Translations under genes and position numbers: made by a program
In this document: piece after piece, positions 44,603 to 54,600 of the stretch
How positions within the stretch are numbered: the stretch's first letter is position 1
How the letters are laid out: every line of letters begins with the position of its first letter
Source: Meconema thalassinum
Taxonomy: Eukaryota > Arthropoda > Insecta > Orthoptera > Tettigoniidae
NCBI GenBank assembly: GCA_946902985.2
Contig: OX336399.1
Location: 164,406,911 to 164,470,910 of the forward strand
Reading direction: 5' to 3'
DNA length: 64,000 nt
The notes under the pieces: model-generated
Databases searched by the model: none
Told to the model about the DNA's origin: nothing
What the model saw: the letters and a program-made list of their open reading frames with translations, nothing else

Positions 44603-45398
44603 TGGAGCGTTCAAAAAGTAACGAGCCGGAGGCTGTAATGCGCAAACCGGTGACGACATCGGCTAATCGTGGCGTGTGTAACGAGGTGTGGTTCCTACCA
44701 GAGCGTGGAAGGTCACAGCCCGTCGCAAGAGGGCACGCGTGCACGTCACGTGACGATACAAAGCGAGCAGCAGCATGCATCAATCGTCCAACGCTGCCAG
44801 TCGCATTGCAAACAGTGACATGGAGGCGTCAGACGAAGAGCAAAAAGGTGTTGTTCGGTTTCTGACAGCGAAAGTCACAAGTGTACGGCGAACACTGCAT
44901 GTCCCTTGCAAGGGTCAAGGCGTGGCACAAGCGCTTCAGGGAAGGACGGGTGTCGTTAGCCGATGATGCCCGGTCTGGGGCACCCCCCTGCATTACGGAT
45001 GACAACGTCCAGCTGGTTGAAGCACTCATAACCCAGGACCGCCGAGTGACAGTGAACGCCATAGCCGCCGTGGTCGGATTGAGCGTCGAAAGTGTGCACA
45101 CCATCACGAAGGAACGACTGCACTTGAGGAAAGTGTGAGCCCAATGGGTGTCCTACAGTATTCAACCACACCAGGAAGCATGTCGAATGGCCCACTGTCT
45201 TGATCTTGGTTGGAGGATTGATGCATGCTGCTGCTCGCTTTGCATCGTCACGTGACGTGTACGCGTGCCCTCTAGCGACGGGCTGTGACCTTCCACGCTC
45301 TGGTCGGAGCCACACCTCGTTACAGACGTCACGATTAGCCGATGTCGTCACCGGTTTGCGCATTCCAGCCTCCGGCTCGTTACTTTTTGAACGCAGCT
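44603..45398 (+). mobile_element. mariner deletion derivative, copy 2
   Basis: Both inverted repeats are about 190 bp and well preserved (GCGTTCAAAAAGTAACGAGC at left, its complement at right ending near 45398). A clean TA duplication is not evident. It is the sibling of 41508-42248. Confidence 0.85.
44775..45138 (+). pseudogene. mariner DNA-binding ORF, frameshifted
   Basis: Same N-terminal sequence as 41680-42192, but a 32-bp deletion near 44874 shifts the frame. The first part reads 44775-44880 (HQSSNAASRIANSDMEASDE), and the rest continues in another frame from 44881 (YGEHCMSLARVKAWHKRFRE) to a stop at 45136. No catalytic domain is present. The difference between the two copies shows only copy 1 keeps an open frame. 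Confidence 0.8.
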
Positions 45399-45944
45399 TG
45401 TACTTTAAATTACAGATATTCTACTGTACTTTAAGTAAGTGTTTTCCTTTGAAGAATCTCTAAAAATCTTAAAAATAATTCAGTAAACGCAATTCATCCC
45501 TAGTTTAAGATCCTTACAGTCTCGTGCGGTGTATTGTCATAGTGAGGGACGCTCTACAGAACCTTCCATGTAAGGTATATGGAGTAAAGGGCCGGGTGAA
45601 AAAACAGTGGCCATATCACTGCCTCCCACGCGAATTCTCTGTGCTATGAGAGGATTTATTTTTAACTTGAAGGGCCTGGGGATTAGGCTAGGATCATAAT
45701 GTTGCGTTGGCGTGAAATGGAAGATCTCTCCATTTCACTTCCTGCTTCTCTCTCTGTTTAAAGGTCAAACCGGATTACGGAAGATGGGTCCACCCCAAGC
45801 TCTTAAACAGGTACTTAAACATTGTTCACAGCTTGCTGAAGATAAGATTTTGCACACAAATATATTTAAACATTTTCAGTTGTCTGATGTTCCAAGTACA
45901 ATGAGTTGTGTGAATCAAGTTAATTTCTTTACACTAATGTGGTA
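45399..45944. other. Unassigned sequence
   Basis: A frame at 45712-46041 is open but its C-terminal half derives from a family H' repeat. No domain was recognised. Confidence 0.4.
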
Positions 45945-46956
45945 CAGTGGTTATGAAAACAATTGCACTAAATTATATGTCAGTGCATTACAATGTGTTA
46001 AACATTTCCTGTACCAAGGCTCACTGCGTTCGGTTGGTTAAATCGCGAGTATAGTCTATTTAAATGTTTCAACTTCGCTTAGCCGTCATGTTGGTTGTGT
46101 ACTTAACAGGTTATTAACAAGAAAATTACATCCGCCTGAATCAATACTATAAAGAAAAACATAATTATTAAACTTGGTTTTCAGTACATGTTTCGAGGAT
46201 TAATTACATTTTATCCCCTTCACCAGCTATTGAAAAACACAAAACAAAGCGTAACACAGTAATAAGATACGTATTTAAATCTACTATGGTGCACCATAAA
46301 ATGTAGGTTATAAGACGAGAATAAAATGAAATGAAATAGAAGGTGACGGTGATCAGCTAGCAGGAGCTTGTGACAAATAATAGTTCCGTATTGAAGCTTG
46401 AAACGGTAGATATGGAACACCAATACTTCACCAATCCGTGTAGATCTATAATAAATGAAGAGCCTGTATCCAATTTTAGCCTTTTCAAAACAAAGTGGCT
46501 TCAAGAAAATCGACGTGATGGAATGTGATCTCTTGGCAAACAGAGGTTACTTGGAAGCATAAGGTGTATGAGGCTAGGACAATGTTACATTCAGAATATG
46601 ATTTGTCTATTGAGTCATTTAAATAATGTACTTAACAGGTGTTTGAAAGTCACATAGATGCACTTCTAGTAGCGCCCTTTATCACCGTACAAAATTTCAG
46701 GGTGATATGAGTAATAGTTTCGGAGATATAGCATGCCGGTGAAATATTTCACACATCCGCCATGTTGGATTGGTGAGACGTAATAACATTTGAAGGGTAC
46801 GGTCGGGGTCGGTAGAAATATTACTATGACTTTACCGAGTTTCATTGAAATCACTCGAGCCATTTAGATTTTATTAGACACACACACACACACACACACA
46901 CTCACACACGGACAAAAGGTGATCTCATAAGCCTATTTTTTCATAAACGAAAATAG
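45945..46956 (+). mobile_element. Family H' fragment (related to H) with insertion
   Basis: Shares modules with 48711-50215 (GTGCATTACAATGTGTTAAA; TTTCGGAGATATAGCATGCC) and ends with the H' terminal block GATCTCATAAGCCTATTTTT and AAAATAGGCT. Includes a (CA)n tract at about 46880-46910. A 515-bp foreign insert lies at 46112-46626. Confidence 0.7.
46112..46626. mobile_element. 515-bp insert with 14-bp target duplication
   Basis: Flanked by TGTACTTAACAGGT at 46098-46111 and 46627-46640. The insert interrupts a family H' module. I do not recognise it; it has no long frame. The length of the duplication suggests LINE-mediated retroposition. Confidence 0.65.
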
Positions 46957-47372
46957 GCTAAAATGACCTCAATAGACTTCAATAGAGAAGATAAAACACT
47001 TGTTGTCATGGTAACCACAGTGCCTGTTTTTGTTTTGTCCACGGTAATCACTGAAACCAACTGAAAAGCATTTAAGGTTGGTTGGCTTCCAACATTAGAG
47101 TTATCTATAGCCGGAAGTTGTGATCGACCCAAGTGAAGGTGTTGCCAGGCCCAAGCCTGTACAGTATATCATTCTCTGGCGTCTTCCTTCTCTGTCATGC
47201 ACGTCTGCTCGTATCGTACCGTGTTGTTGGCACGACGTGCGTGGCTTAGGTTAGTCGTCTTGTCTGACACCTTTTAGGGATATGACTTAGCTGAAGACCA
47301 GGCTTAGGATTTATATGTACAGTACTGTGTTAACATATTTCTTTATTACAGACAGACTTATTTTTTTAAAAG
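46957..47372. other. Unassigned sequence
   Basis: No gene was recognised. Confidence 0.4.
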
Positions 47373-47942
47373 GATGGTATATTGGCTTTCACGACCAGCA
47401 ATCCTTCTAGGTTTGTGCTGTGTCTTGTGTGGGGTTTCACCTACGACCAAGCTGGTTAACGGAAAAGGGGAAAAAATATTGTATATCCAATTCACTTCAA
47501 CAAACAAAATAACTTCTTTGATTGGCATTGCAACGCATGCCGGGTACAGCTGGTTGTTGAAAAAATCAATAAAGAACCTATGTACAATAGAGTAATCAAT
47601 ATGCCTGCCAGTGAAGCTAATGCTGAAGAAATTGAGTTAGTCAACAAAGAAATAGATTAAATTCTGAGGTGTGTCAAGGATGACAAAAATGTTATAAAGT
47701 AATGGGTGATTTGAATGCTGAGGTAGAACTAGGACGGGAAGGGAAGTTGTAAGAGAATTAGTATTAGGTGAAATGAATGATCGAGGAAGTAGGCTGAGCA
47801 AATTCTGCTCTTGGTGTCCGCGCCTGGACCCCCGCTGATGAGCCAGCTTGGTGTCCTTGGCGAAGCCCCACACAAGACACGGCACAAACCTTGAGAGATT
47901 GCTGAGTTTTAATTCACTGGCCGTGAAAGCCAATATACCATC
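47373..47942. mobile_element. Inverted-repeat element carrying a LINE fragment
   Basis: The ends GATGGTATATTGGCTTTCAC and their inverted complement at 47923-47942 match perfectly. Inverted similarity extends inward for over 100 bp (GTGTCTTGTGTGGGG versus CCCCACACAAGACAC). A related copy with shorter arms lies at 51132-51440. The centre holds LINE endonuclease sequence. Confidence 0.8.
47585..47815 (+). pseudogene. LINE endonuclease-domain fragment
   Basis: The translation reads RVINMPASEANAEEIELVNK, then after a one-base shift VMGDLNAEVELGREGK, then after a stop LGEMNDRGSRLSKFC. MGDLNAEVG-type sequence is the conserved Asp/Asn motif of the apurinic-type endonuclease of non-LTR elements, and the NDRGxRL..FC block follows as usual. 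About 75 residues remain, with at least one frameshift and one stop. It sits between the inverted repeats of another element. Confidence 0.75.
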
Positions 47943-48157
47943 TTTTTGGAAGACTTCATAGGGAGGGTAGCGTGCAGTTTGCTACTCCTGAGGGAATCCG
48001 GACTGATCAGAAACTAAGGTTACAAGGCCGATATTGCTGGAGTTTCATCGGTTATAGAGAAATTAGTAGTGTGGGGTAATTTGAATACATATGGTTGGTA
48101 ACTGTGCAGAGTTTCAGCAACCCGCCACCTACAGCGCTAGTTGTAGGTAAACAACTA
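47943..48157. other. Spacer
   Basis: No gene was recognised. A short GCGCTAGTTGTAGGTAAAC stretch precedes the mariner relic. Confidence 0.4.
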
Positions 48158-48550
48158 ATGGCGACTCGTTTGGAATACTAGTCTCGCGAAGGGATCCACT
48201 CAGTTATTCGATTACTGCGGGCGAAACAACGTAACCGCGACCAGGACTTCTCTCCGACGGCGTCATCTTGCTTCATGACAACGCGCGACCTCATACAGTC
48301 CAGAAGAGTTGAAGCGGTTTTGCTGGGACATCATTGATCACCCTCCCTACAGCCCGGGCCTTGCTCCAAGCGACTTTCACCTGTCTCACTTGAAGCAGCA
48401 CCTAGGAGGACGACGATTTGCTTCAAACGAGGAGGTGAAGCATTTTGCGACAACGTGGCTGAACACGAGAGGACAGTATTGTTACCATGAGGGAATATTC
48501 AAACTCTTCCCACGAATCATCAAGTGTGACGGATATGGAGACTATAACCT
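48158..48550 (+). pseudogene. mariner relic with large internal deletion
   Basis: ATG at 48158 gives MATRLEY, a stop, then SREGIHSVIRLLRAKQRNRD, the start of a mariner helix-turn-helix. After a deletion junction near 48240-48260 the sequence reads LLHDNARPHTVQK in one frame. It then reads DHPPYSPGLAPSDFHLSHLK with GGRRFASNEEVKHF in another (48309-48530), the C-terminal catalytic region. The middle of the protein, including the first catalytic Asp, is lost. Non-functional. Confidence 0.85.
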
Positions 48551-48710
48551 AATGTATGTACTATCAGTTGGCTGTATTGGTTGTATAATGTACTCGTTTT
48601 AATGCAGGCTTTATAACCTTTGTATCTGATCACCTCTCGTCATAAACTATAGTTTACAATTAATATTTATTGATCGCAGCCAATGGCCATACGAGAAAAG
48701 AATGTCTTAA

Positions 48711-50119
48711 CAAGTAGTTCCGTGAAGAACTATACAGCCTATTTTCATATATCTTGCTCATGTTAATTGTCTGTATCAACATACAAAATTTCAGTTTAAT
48801 TCCTGTAACAGATTCGTAGATATTGAGAACCGTCTAAATATTTCATATGGTCGCCAGGATGGATTTTTATTTTTGTACTATTACATTAAGATTATTGTGT
48901 ACGTGTGGTATTCAAACTTCAATCGCATGATTAGAACACAAGAAGTAAAAACGAGATTTTAAAAGTACGCACACCGGCCATCTTGTGATTATGCAAACAA
49001 TTGAAATAAATTACATGCCAGTGGATCAACATTTGTATAAGCATTTAACGTGCAACGTTTTACGGTACTCGGATAGTTAATTCGCGAGAAACGTCCATTT
49101 AAATATTTATACTTCGCGTCGCCGCCATGTCGGATTTGTGCTCACCAGGTTACTGAAAGTCCTATAGGTGAACATATGTTCATAGTCTCTATGAACATAA
49201 AAAAATCAGTTTGGTTGCTGTAAAAGATTCATAGATATTGAGAACCGTCTAAATATTTCGGAAGCTAGACATTTAGGATTGTTATATGTATAGGCCATAG
49301 AGTTATGTACCATTCAAGGACAATTATTGCCTAGCTTCATTATTCAAACTTTCACTTCGATCGCATGATTACGACACAAGAATAAAAACTTAATTTTAAA
49401 ATTTCGCACAGCCGCCATCTTGAGGTTATGTAAACAATTGAATTAAATTAGATGGCAGTGCATTACAATCTGCAAAATCATTTACTGTACCACATTTCAC
49501 TGCGCTCAGAGAGTTAAATCACGACAAAAGTCTATTAAAATATTTCAAATTCGCTTGGTCGCCATGTTCGTTTTGTACTTTACAGGTACATAGGTAAACT
49601 TGCATCAGTACCCTTTATCACCGTACAAAATTGCATGATGATATCTGTAATAGTTTCGGAGATATAGAATGTCAGTGAAATGTTTCGCACAGCCGCCATT
49701 TTGAGGTTATGTAAACAATTGAACTAAATTAGACTCCAGTGTATTACAGTATGTATAAACATTTGCTGTACCAAGTTTCATTACGTTTGGATAGTTAAAT
49801 CGCGAGAAATGTCTATTTAAAAGTCTCAATTTCGCTTGACCGTATGTTGGTTTTGTAGTCACCAGGTTTTTGAAAGTCTCATAGGTGAACTTCTAGTAGT
49901 GCCCTTTATCACCGTACACAATTTCAGGGCGATATCGGTAATAGTTTCGGAGATATTGAATGCTAGTGAAATATTTCGCACAGCCGCCATGTTGGATTGG
50001 TCAGACGTAACAAAATTTGAAGGGCACGGTCGAGGTCGCCGGGAATAGTGCTATGAACTTCCCGAGTTTCATTGAAATCGCTCCGGCCGTTTAGATTTTA
50101 TTAGGGGGGGACATACACA

Positions 50120-50158
<39 letters not shown>

Positions 50159-50215
50159 CACACACGGACAAAAGGTGATCTCATAAGCCTATTTTTTCAA
50201 AATTGGAAATAGGCT
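48711..50215 (+). mobile_element. Element family H' full-length-like copy
   Basis: Starts AGTAGTTCCGTGAAGAACTA, then ACAGCCTATTTTCATAT; ends AAATAGGCT at about 50213. A module of ~290 bp recurs, marked by GCCGCCAT[C/T/G]TTG near 49411, 49693 and 49983. (CA)n lies at about 50117-50164. The architecture parallels family H. No coding capacity. Confidence 0.75.
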
Positions 50216-50274
50216 GAAAATGAAAAGCTTCTTTTCGGTTACATAGTTGTCATACTTTTTGCACACAATGTGCA

Positions 50275-51080
50275 TTATTGTCTAGCGTAATCACACTTGC
50301 AAAATTGCAAGTGGTATTTGCCACACCAAACATCACACAGTTTACACACACGAATCACAAGGTTCATGAAATCGCTTATTGGTGCAGACCGCAAGATGGA
50401 AACCATGGCTGCAAACCTGGTGACAACATGTCTCAACTCGTAGTTAGTCTGAGTCCAATACCTATTCATCATCGCGTCAGAGCTGTAAAATTCCCACCAT
50501 ACGTCTGCTCTTTCTTGTTCTCGTCTGCTTATAAGCAGTCGTTGATGGCAGAAACATTCTATTTCTGATATCTTGTATCAGATAGTCTTCCTTAGATAGT
50601 CCGAGTCTTGAACGAGAGAATTTCTAGACACCAAGCGTTCTCTTGAGGAAAGAGGCCTTCAATTTCTCTAGAGTTTCTAGATCACTCACTTTCAATTGAT
50701 CCCATATAAGCTCAACTCCATACGTCAAACCCGGTATTATTTTTGCTCGAAAGAGTCTCATTGCGGTAGTCAGGGACAGTTTTTCTGGTTTTGGAATGTC
50801 TTTCATAGCTCTAATCGCTGCTGTGCTTTTTCTACAACATGAAAAGAGAAGGTGGTCCGTGTAGTTGAAGGTAAATGCCTAGATATTTGAACTGATTCAC
50901 AAAGGCTAATTTGTTTCCTCCTAGGTACACTTGGTCTTGTGATGTATTTCTTCCTCCCTTCCGGAACGTCATCTGAACTGTCTTCTTGGTATTGATTGTA
51001 AACTTATTTTCCATTGCCCAATCCGAAAGTCTATCGATCGCATCTTGGACATCTTTCAGGATTGGTCCTCCAATTACAAT
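50275..51080 (-). pseudogene. LINE reverse-transcriptase C-terminal part
   Basis: Minus strand. From about 51077 it reads LKDVQDAIDRLSDWAMENKF, then TINTKKTVQMTF and VNQFKYLGIYL, which is the end of a non-LTR reverse-transcriptase domain (thumb side). A frameshift near 50875 leads to TAAIRAMKDIPKPEKLSLTT and FRAKIIPGLTYGVELIWD (50806-50624). A further shift leads to 50472-50275 with RYWTQTNYELRHVVTRFAAM and the Cys/His tail CKLCDVWCGKYHLQFCKC. The catalytic YxDD region is absent, so it is a 5'-truncated, dead insertion. Upstream edge is about 51080. Confidence 0.85.
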
Positions 51081-51131
51081 TAAAGATTAACTTAAAAAAG
51101 CGATACAAGTAAACGAAAGAGTGTTAAAAGT

Positions 51132-51440
51132 CAGCAATTTTTCTAAGTTTGTGTCATGTCTTGTGTGGGGTTCGCCTAAGACACCAAGCTGGCTCCTGGT
51201 GTCCGCGCCTGGGCCCCCACAGGAGTAGCGAACTGCACGCTACCTCCCATTTTCTGAAGCGCACCTGCACCTCTTTACTGCGAGAGATTCAAGTTCAAGC
51301 AGTCCTCACCTCCCTATGAAGCCTTCATAGGCTGATGAGCCAGCTTGGTGTCCTAGGTGAAAACCAACACAAGACACGGCACAAATCTGGAAAAATAGCT
51401 GAGTTTTAATTCACTGGCTGTGAAAGACAATACACCAGCA
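51132..51440. mobile_element. Inverted-repeat element, short copy
   Basis: AGTTTGTGTCATGTCTTGTG at left and CACAAGACACGGCACAAA at right are inverted. The flanks match 47373-47942, including TGAGTTTTAATTCACTGGC near the right end. No LINE insert is present. Confidence 0.7.
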
Positions 51441-51633
51441 ATATTGTTGACTTTCCAAAATATCACTAACACTTAGATGCTAACAAAATGCAACAACAAG
51501 AGGTGTATTTTAGAAAGGGATAAGAAAAGATAGCGCCACGCCCATCTCACCGTCTATGGATAACTGAACAGCTAAACGTTCTGCTCCTACAGTAAGGGCC
51601 ATTCTTCACGAGCGGGTCAACTGCCGCGTTTCG
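51441..51633. other. Left flank of the 66-bp satellite
   Basis: Unique-looking sequence; TGCCGCGTTTCGCCCGCCTC marks the junction. Confidence 0.5.
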
Positions 51634-54600
51634 CCCGCCTCCTACCGCGCCAAAATGTTTCAATCTACACGTGACGGTCTAAACGTGGCGTGTGACCCAC
51701 CTAGAGCAGACCGCGCCAAAATGTTTCAATCTACACGTGACGGTCTAAACGTGGCGTGTGACCCACCTAGAGCAGACCGCGCCAAAATGTTTCAATCTAC
51801 ACGTGACGGTCTAAACGTGGCGTGTGACCCACCCAGAGCAGACCGCGCCAAAATGTTTCAATCTACACGTGATGGTCTAAACGTGGCGTGTGACCCACCT
51901 AGAGCAGACCGCGCCAAAATGTTTCAATCTACACGTGACGGTCTAAACGTGGCGTGTGACCCACCCAGAGCAGACCGCGCCAACATTGTGCAATCAACAC
52001 GTGATGGTCTAAACGTGGCGTGTGACCCACCTAGAGCAGACCGCGACAACATTGTACAATCTACACGTGGCGGTCTAAACGTGGCGTGTGACCCACCTAG
52101 AGCAGAACGCGCCAAAATGTTTCAATCTACACGTGACGGTCTAAACGTGGCGTGTGACCCACCCAGAGAAGACCGCGCCAACATTGTGCAATCTACACGT
52201 GGCGGTCTAAACGTGGCGTGTGACCCACCTAGAGCAGACCGCGCCAAAATGTTTCAATCTACACGTGACGGTCTAAACGTGGCGTGTGACCCACCTAGAG
52301 CAGACCGCGCCAACATTGTGCAATCCACACGTGACGGTCTAAACGTGGCGTGTGACCCACCCAGAGCAGACCGCGCCAACATTGTGCAATCTACACGTGG
52401 CGGTCTAAACGTGGCGTGTGACCCACCCAGAGCAGACCGCGCCAACATTGTGCAATCTACACGTGACGGTCTAAACGTGGCGTGTGACCCACCTAGAGCA
52501 GACCGCGCCAACATTGTGCAATCTACACGTGGCGGTCTAAACGTGGCGTGTGACCCACCCAGAGCAGACCGCGCCAACATTGTTCAATCTACACGTGACG
52601 GTCTAAACGTGGCGTGTGACCCACCCAGAGCAGACCGCGCCAAAATTGTGCAATCTACACGTGGCGGTCTAAACGTGGCGTGTGACCCACCCAGAGCAGA
52701 CCGCGCCAAAATGTTTCAATCTACACGTGACGGTCTAAACGTGGCGTGTGATCCACCCAGAGCAGACCGCGCCAACATTGTGCAATCAACACGTGATGGT
52801 CTAAACGTGGCGTGTGACCCACCCAGAGCAGACCGCGCCAAAATGTTTCAATCTACACGTGATGGTCTAAACGTGGCGTGTGACCCACCTAGAGCAGACC
52901 GCGCCAACATTGTGCAATCAACACGTGATGGTCTAAACGTGGCGTGTGACCCACCTAGAGCAGACCGCGCAAAAATTGTGCAATCTACACGTGACGGTCT
53001 AAACGTGGCGTGTGACCCACCCAGAGCAGACCGCGCCAACATTGTGCAATCTACACGTGGCGGTCTAAACGTGGCGTGTGACCCACCTAGAGCAGACCGC
53101 GCCAAAATGTTTCAATCTACACGTGACGGTCTAAACGTGGCGTGTGACCCACCTAGAGCAGACCGCGCCAAAATGTTTCAATCTACACGTGACGGTCTAA
53201 ACGTGGCGTGTGACCCACCTAGAGCAGACCGCGCCAACATTGTGCAATCTACACGTGACGGTCTAAACGTGGCGTGTGACCCACCTAGAGCAGACCGCGC
53301 CAACATTGTGCAATCTACACGTGGCGGTCTAAACGTGGCGTGTGACCCACCCAGAGCAGACCGCGCCAAAATGTTTCAATCTACACGTGACGGTCTAAAC
53401 GTGGCGTGTGACCCACCTAGAGCAGACCGCGCCAAAATTGTGCAATCTACACGTGACGGTCTAAACGTGGCGTGTGACCCACCTAGAGCAGACCGCGCCA
53501 ACATTGTGCAATCTACACGTGGCGGTCTAAACGTGGCGTGTGACCCACCCAGAGCAGACCGCGCCAACATTGTGCAATCTACACGTGACGGTCTAAACGT
53601 GGCGTGTGACCCACCTAGAGCAGACCGCGCCAACATTGTGCAATCTACACGTGGCGGTATAAACGTGGCGTGTGACCCACCTAGAGCAGACCGCGCCAAA
53701 ATGTTTCAATCTACACGTGACGGTCTAAACGTGGCGTGTGACCCACCCAGAGCAGACCGCGCCAAAATGTTTCAATCTACACGTGACGGTCTAAACGTGG
53801 CGTGTGACCCACCTAGAGCAGACCACGCCAAAATGTTTCAATCTACACGTGACGGTCTAAACGTGGCGTGTGATCCACCCAGAGCAGACCGCGCCAAAAT
53901 GTTTCAATCTACACGTGACGGTCTAAACGTGGCGTGTGACCCACCTAGAGCAGACCGCGCCAACATTGTGCAATCTACACGTGACGATCTAAACGTGGCG
54001 TGTGATCCACCCAGAGCAGACCGCGCCAACATTGTGCAATCTACACGTGGCGGTCTAAACGTGGCGTGTGACCCACCTAGAGCAGACCGCGCCAAAATGT
54101 TTCAATCTACACGTGACGGTCTAAACGTGGCGTGTGACCCACCCAGAGCAGACCGCGCCAAAATTGTGCAATCTACACGTGGCGTGTGACCCACCTAGAG
54201 CAGACCGCGCCAACATTGTGCAATCTACACGTGGCGGTCTAAACGTGGCGTGTGACCCACCTAGAGCAGACCGCGCCAACATTGTACAATCTACACGTGG
54301 CGGTCTAAACGTGGCGTGTGACCCTCCTAGAGCAGACCGCGCCAACATTGTGCAATCTACACGTGACGGTCTAAACGTGGCGTGTGACCCACCCAGAGCA
54401 GACCGCGCCAAAATTGTGCAATCTACACGTGGCGGTCTAAACGTGGCGTGTGACCCACCTAGAGCAGACCGCGCCAAAATGTTTCAATCTACACGTGACG
54501 GTCTAAACGTGGCGTGTGACCCACCCAGAGCTGACCGCGCCAAAATTGTGCAATCTACACGTGACGGTCTAAACGCGGCGTGTGACCCACCTAGAGCAGA

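Noticed and set aside
45712..46041. 109-codon ORF
   Set aside because: Its C-terminal half is family H' repeat sequence and no domain is visible.
51655..54189. Genuine 844-residue repetitive protein gene
   Set aside because: Several frames on both strands are open owing to the 66-bp period; no start context, signal peptide, splice or promoter evidence supports translation. Kept only as a low-confidence note.
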